NCBI RefSeq assembly: GCF_001983105.1 | Contig: NZ_MOMC01000087.1 | Location: forward strand, 5,201-11,089 | Origin: Pseudofrankia asymbiotica | Lineage (GTDB): Bacteria; Actinomycetota; Actinomycetes; Frankiales; Frankiaceae | Direction of reading: 5' to 3' | Length of the DNA: 5,889 nucleotides | Shown here: in pieces, positions 5,869-5,889 of the stretch | Layout of the letters: each line of letters starts with the position of its first letter | Numbering within the stretch: position 1 is the first letter of the stretch | The notes under the pieces: generated by a model | Database searches by the model: none | Seen by the model: the letters and a program-made list of their open reading frames with translations, nothing else | Told to the model about the DNA's origin: nothing | Position numbers and translations under genes: made by a program

Positions 5869-5889
5869 GAAGTGGTGCTGGCCTCCCCG

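Larger units (their letters stand above)
5646..5889 (-). promoter_or_regulatory. Upstream region of the operon, probably carrying its promoter
   Basis: About 244 bases with no convincing gene. Codon third positions are only about three-quarters G/C in the open frames on both strands, clearly lower than in the genes. The region contains a doubled GTTCCCA heptamer, three inverted repeats (5798-5812, 5817-5827, 5841-5868) and the ribosome region next to the ATPase start. No clean sigma-70-like -35/-10 pair can be picked by eye on the minus strand. Confidence 0.4.

Noticed and set aside
5761..5889. Possible divergent plus-strand gene starting at ATG 5761 and open to the right edge
   Set aside because: There is no ribosome site, third-position G/C is only about 74%, and it runs through the hairpins. 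A real gene cannot be excluded without more sequence.

Overview
The window is very GC-rich (by eye well above 70%) and its genes end almost every codon in G or C. It uses GTG and ATG starts and encodes FtsX-type permease and NarL-type kinase families that are common in high-GC actinobacteria. The style fits a Frankia-, Streptomyces- or Micromonospora-like organism, but the genus cannot be fixed from the sequence alone.

Layout. Positions 1-158 (+) hold the last 51 codons of a CheY-like response-regulator receiver that stops without an output domain. A plus-strand hairpin follows its stop codon directly. From there to the right edge everything coding lies on the minus strand and forms one apparent operon, read right to left: an upstream region with three hairpin-forming sequences and a doubled heptamer (5646-5889); an FtsE/LolD/MacB-type ABC ATPase (4836-5645); a 97-nt gap; a four-helix membrane histidine kinase of the HisKA_3/NarL class (2693-4738); and, 3 nt later, an eight-helix FtsX/MacB-like permease with two permease modules fused in one chain (221-2689). 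The operon and the receiver gene converge at 159-220.

How the genes may work together. The ATPase and the permease are the two halves of one transporter: the permease supplies both membrane modules and the ATPase would act as a dimer. The kinase gene sits between them, and the kinase has almost no extracytoplasmic part, whereas the permease has two outside domains of about 220 residues. This suggests, by analogy with Bce-type antimicrobial-peptide modules, that the transporter may be the sensor and the kinase its reporter. That is inference: the kinase class differs from BceS, no DNA-binding response regulator lies in the window, and the substrate is unknown.

The most unusual local feature is the last ~129 residues of the kinase, a Gly/Ala/Pro/Ser-rich tail after a complete ATPase domain. 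It contains six consecutive Gly-X-Y triplets, mostly encoded by five degenerate 9-bp tandem repeats, and a separate GGGGCC-rich patch that forms a four-tract G-quadruplex motif on the template strand. Long plus-strand open frames across the operon are antisense shadows of high-GC genes and are not annotated.
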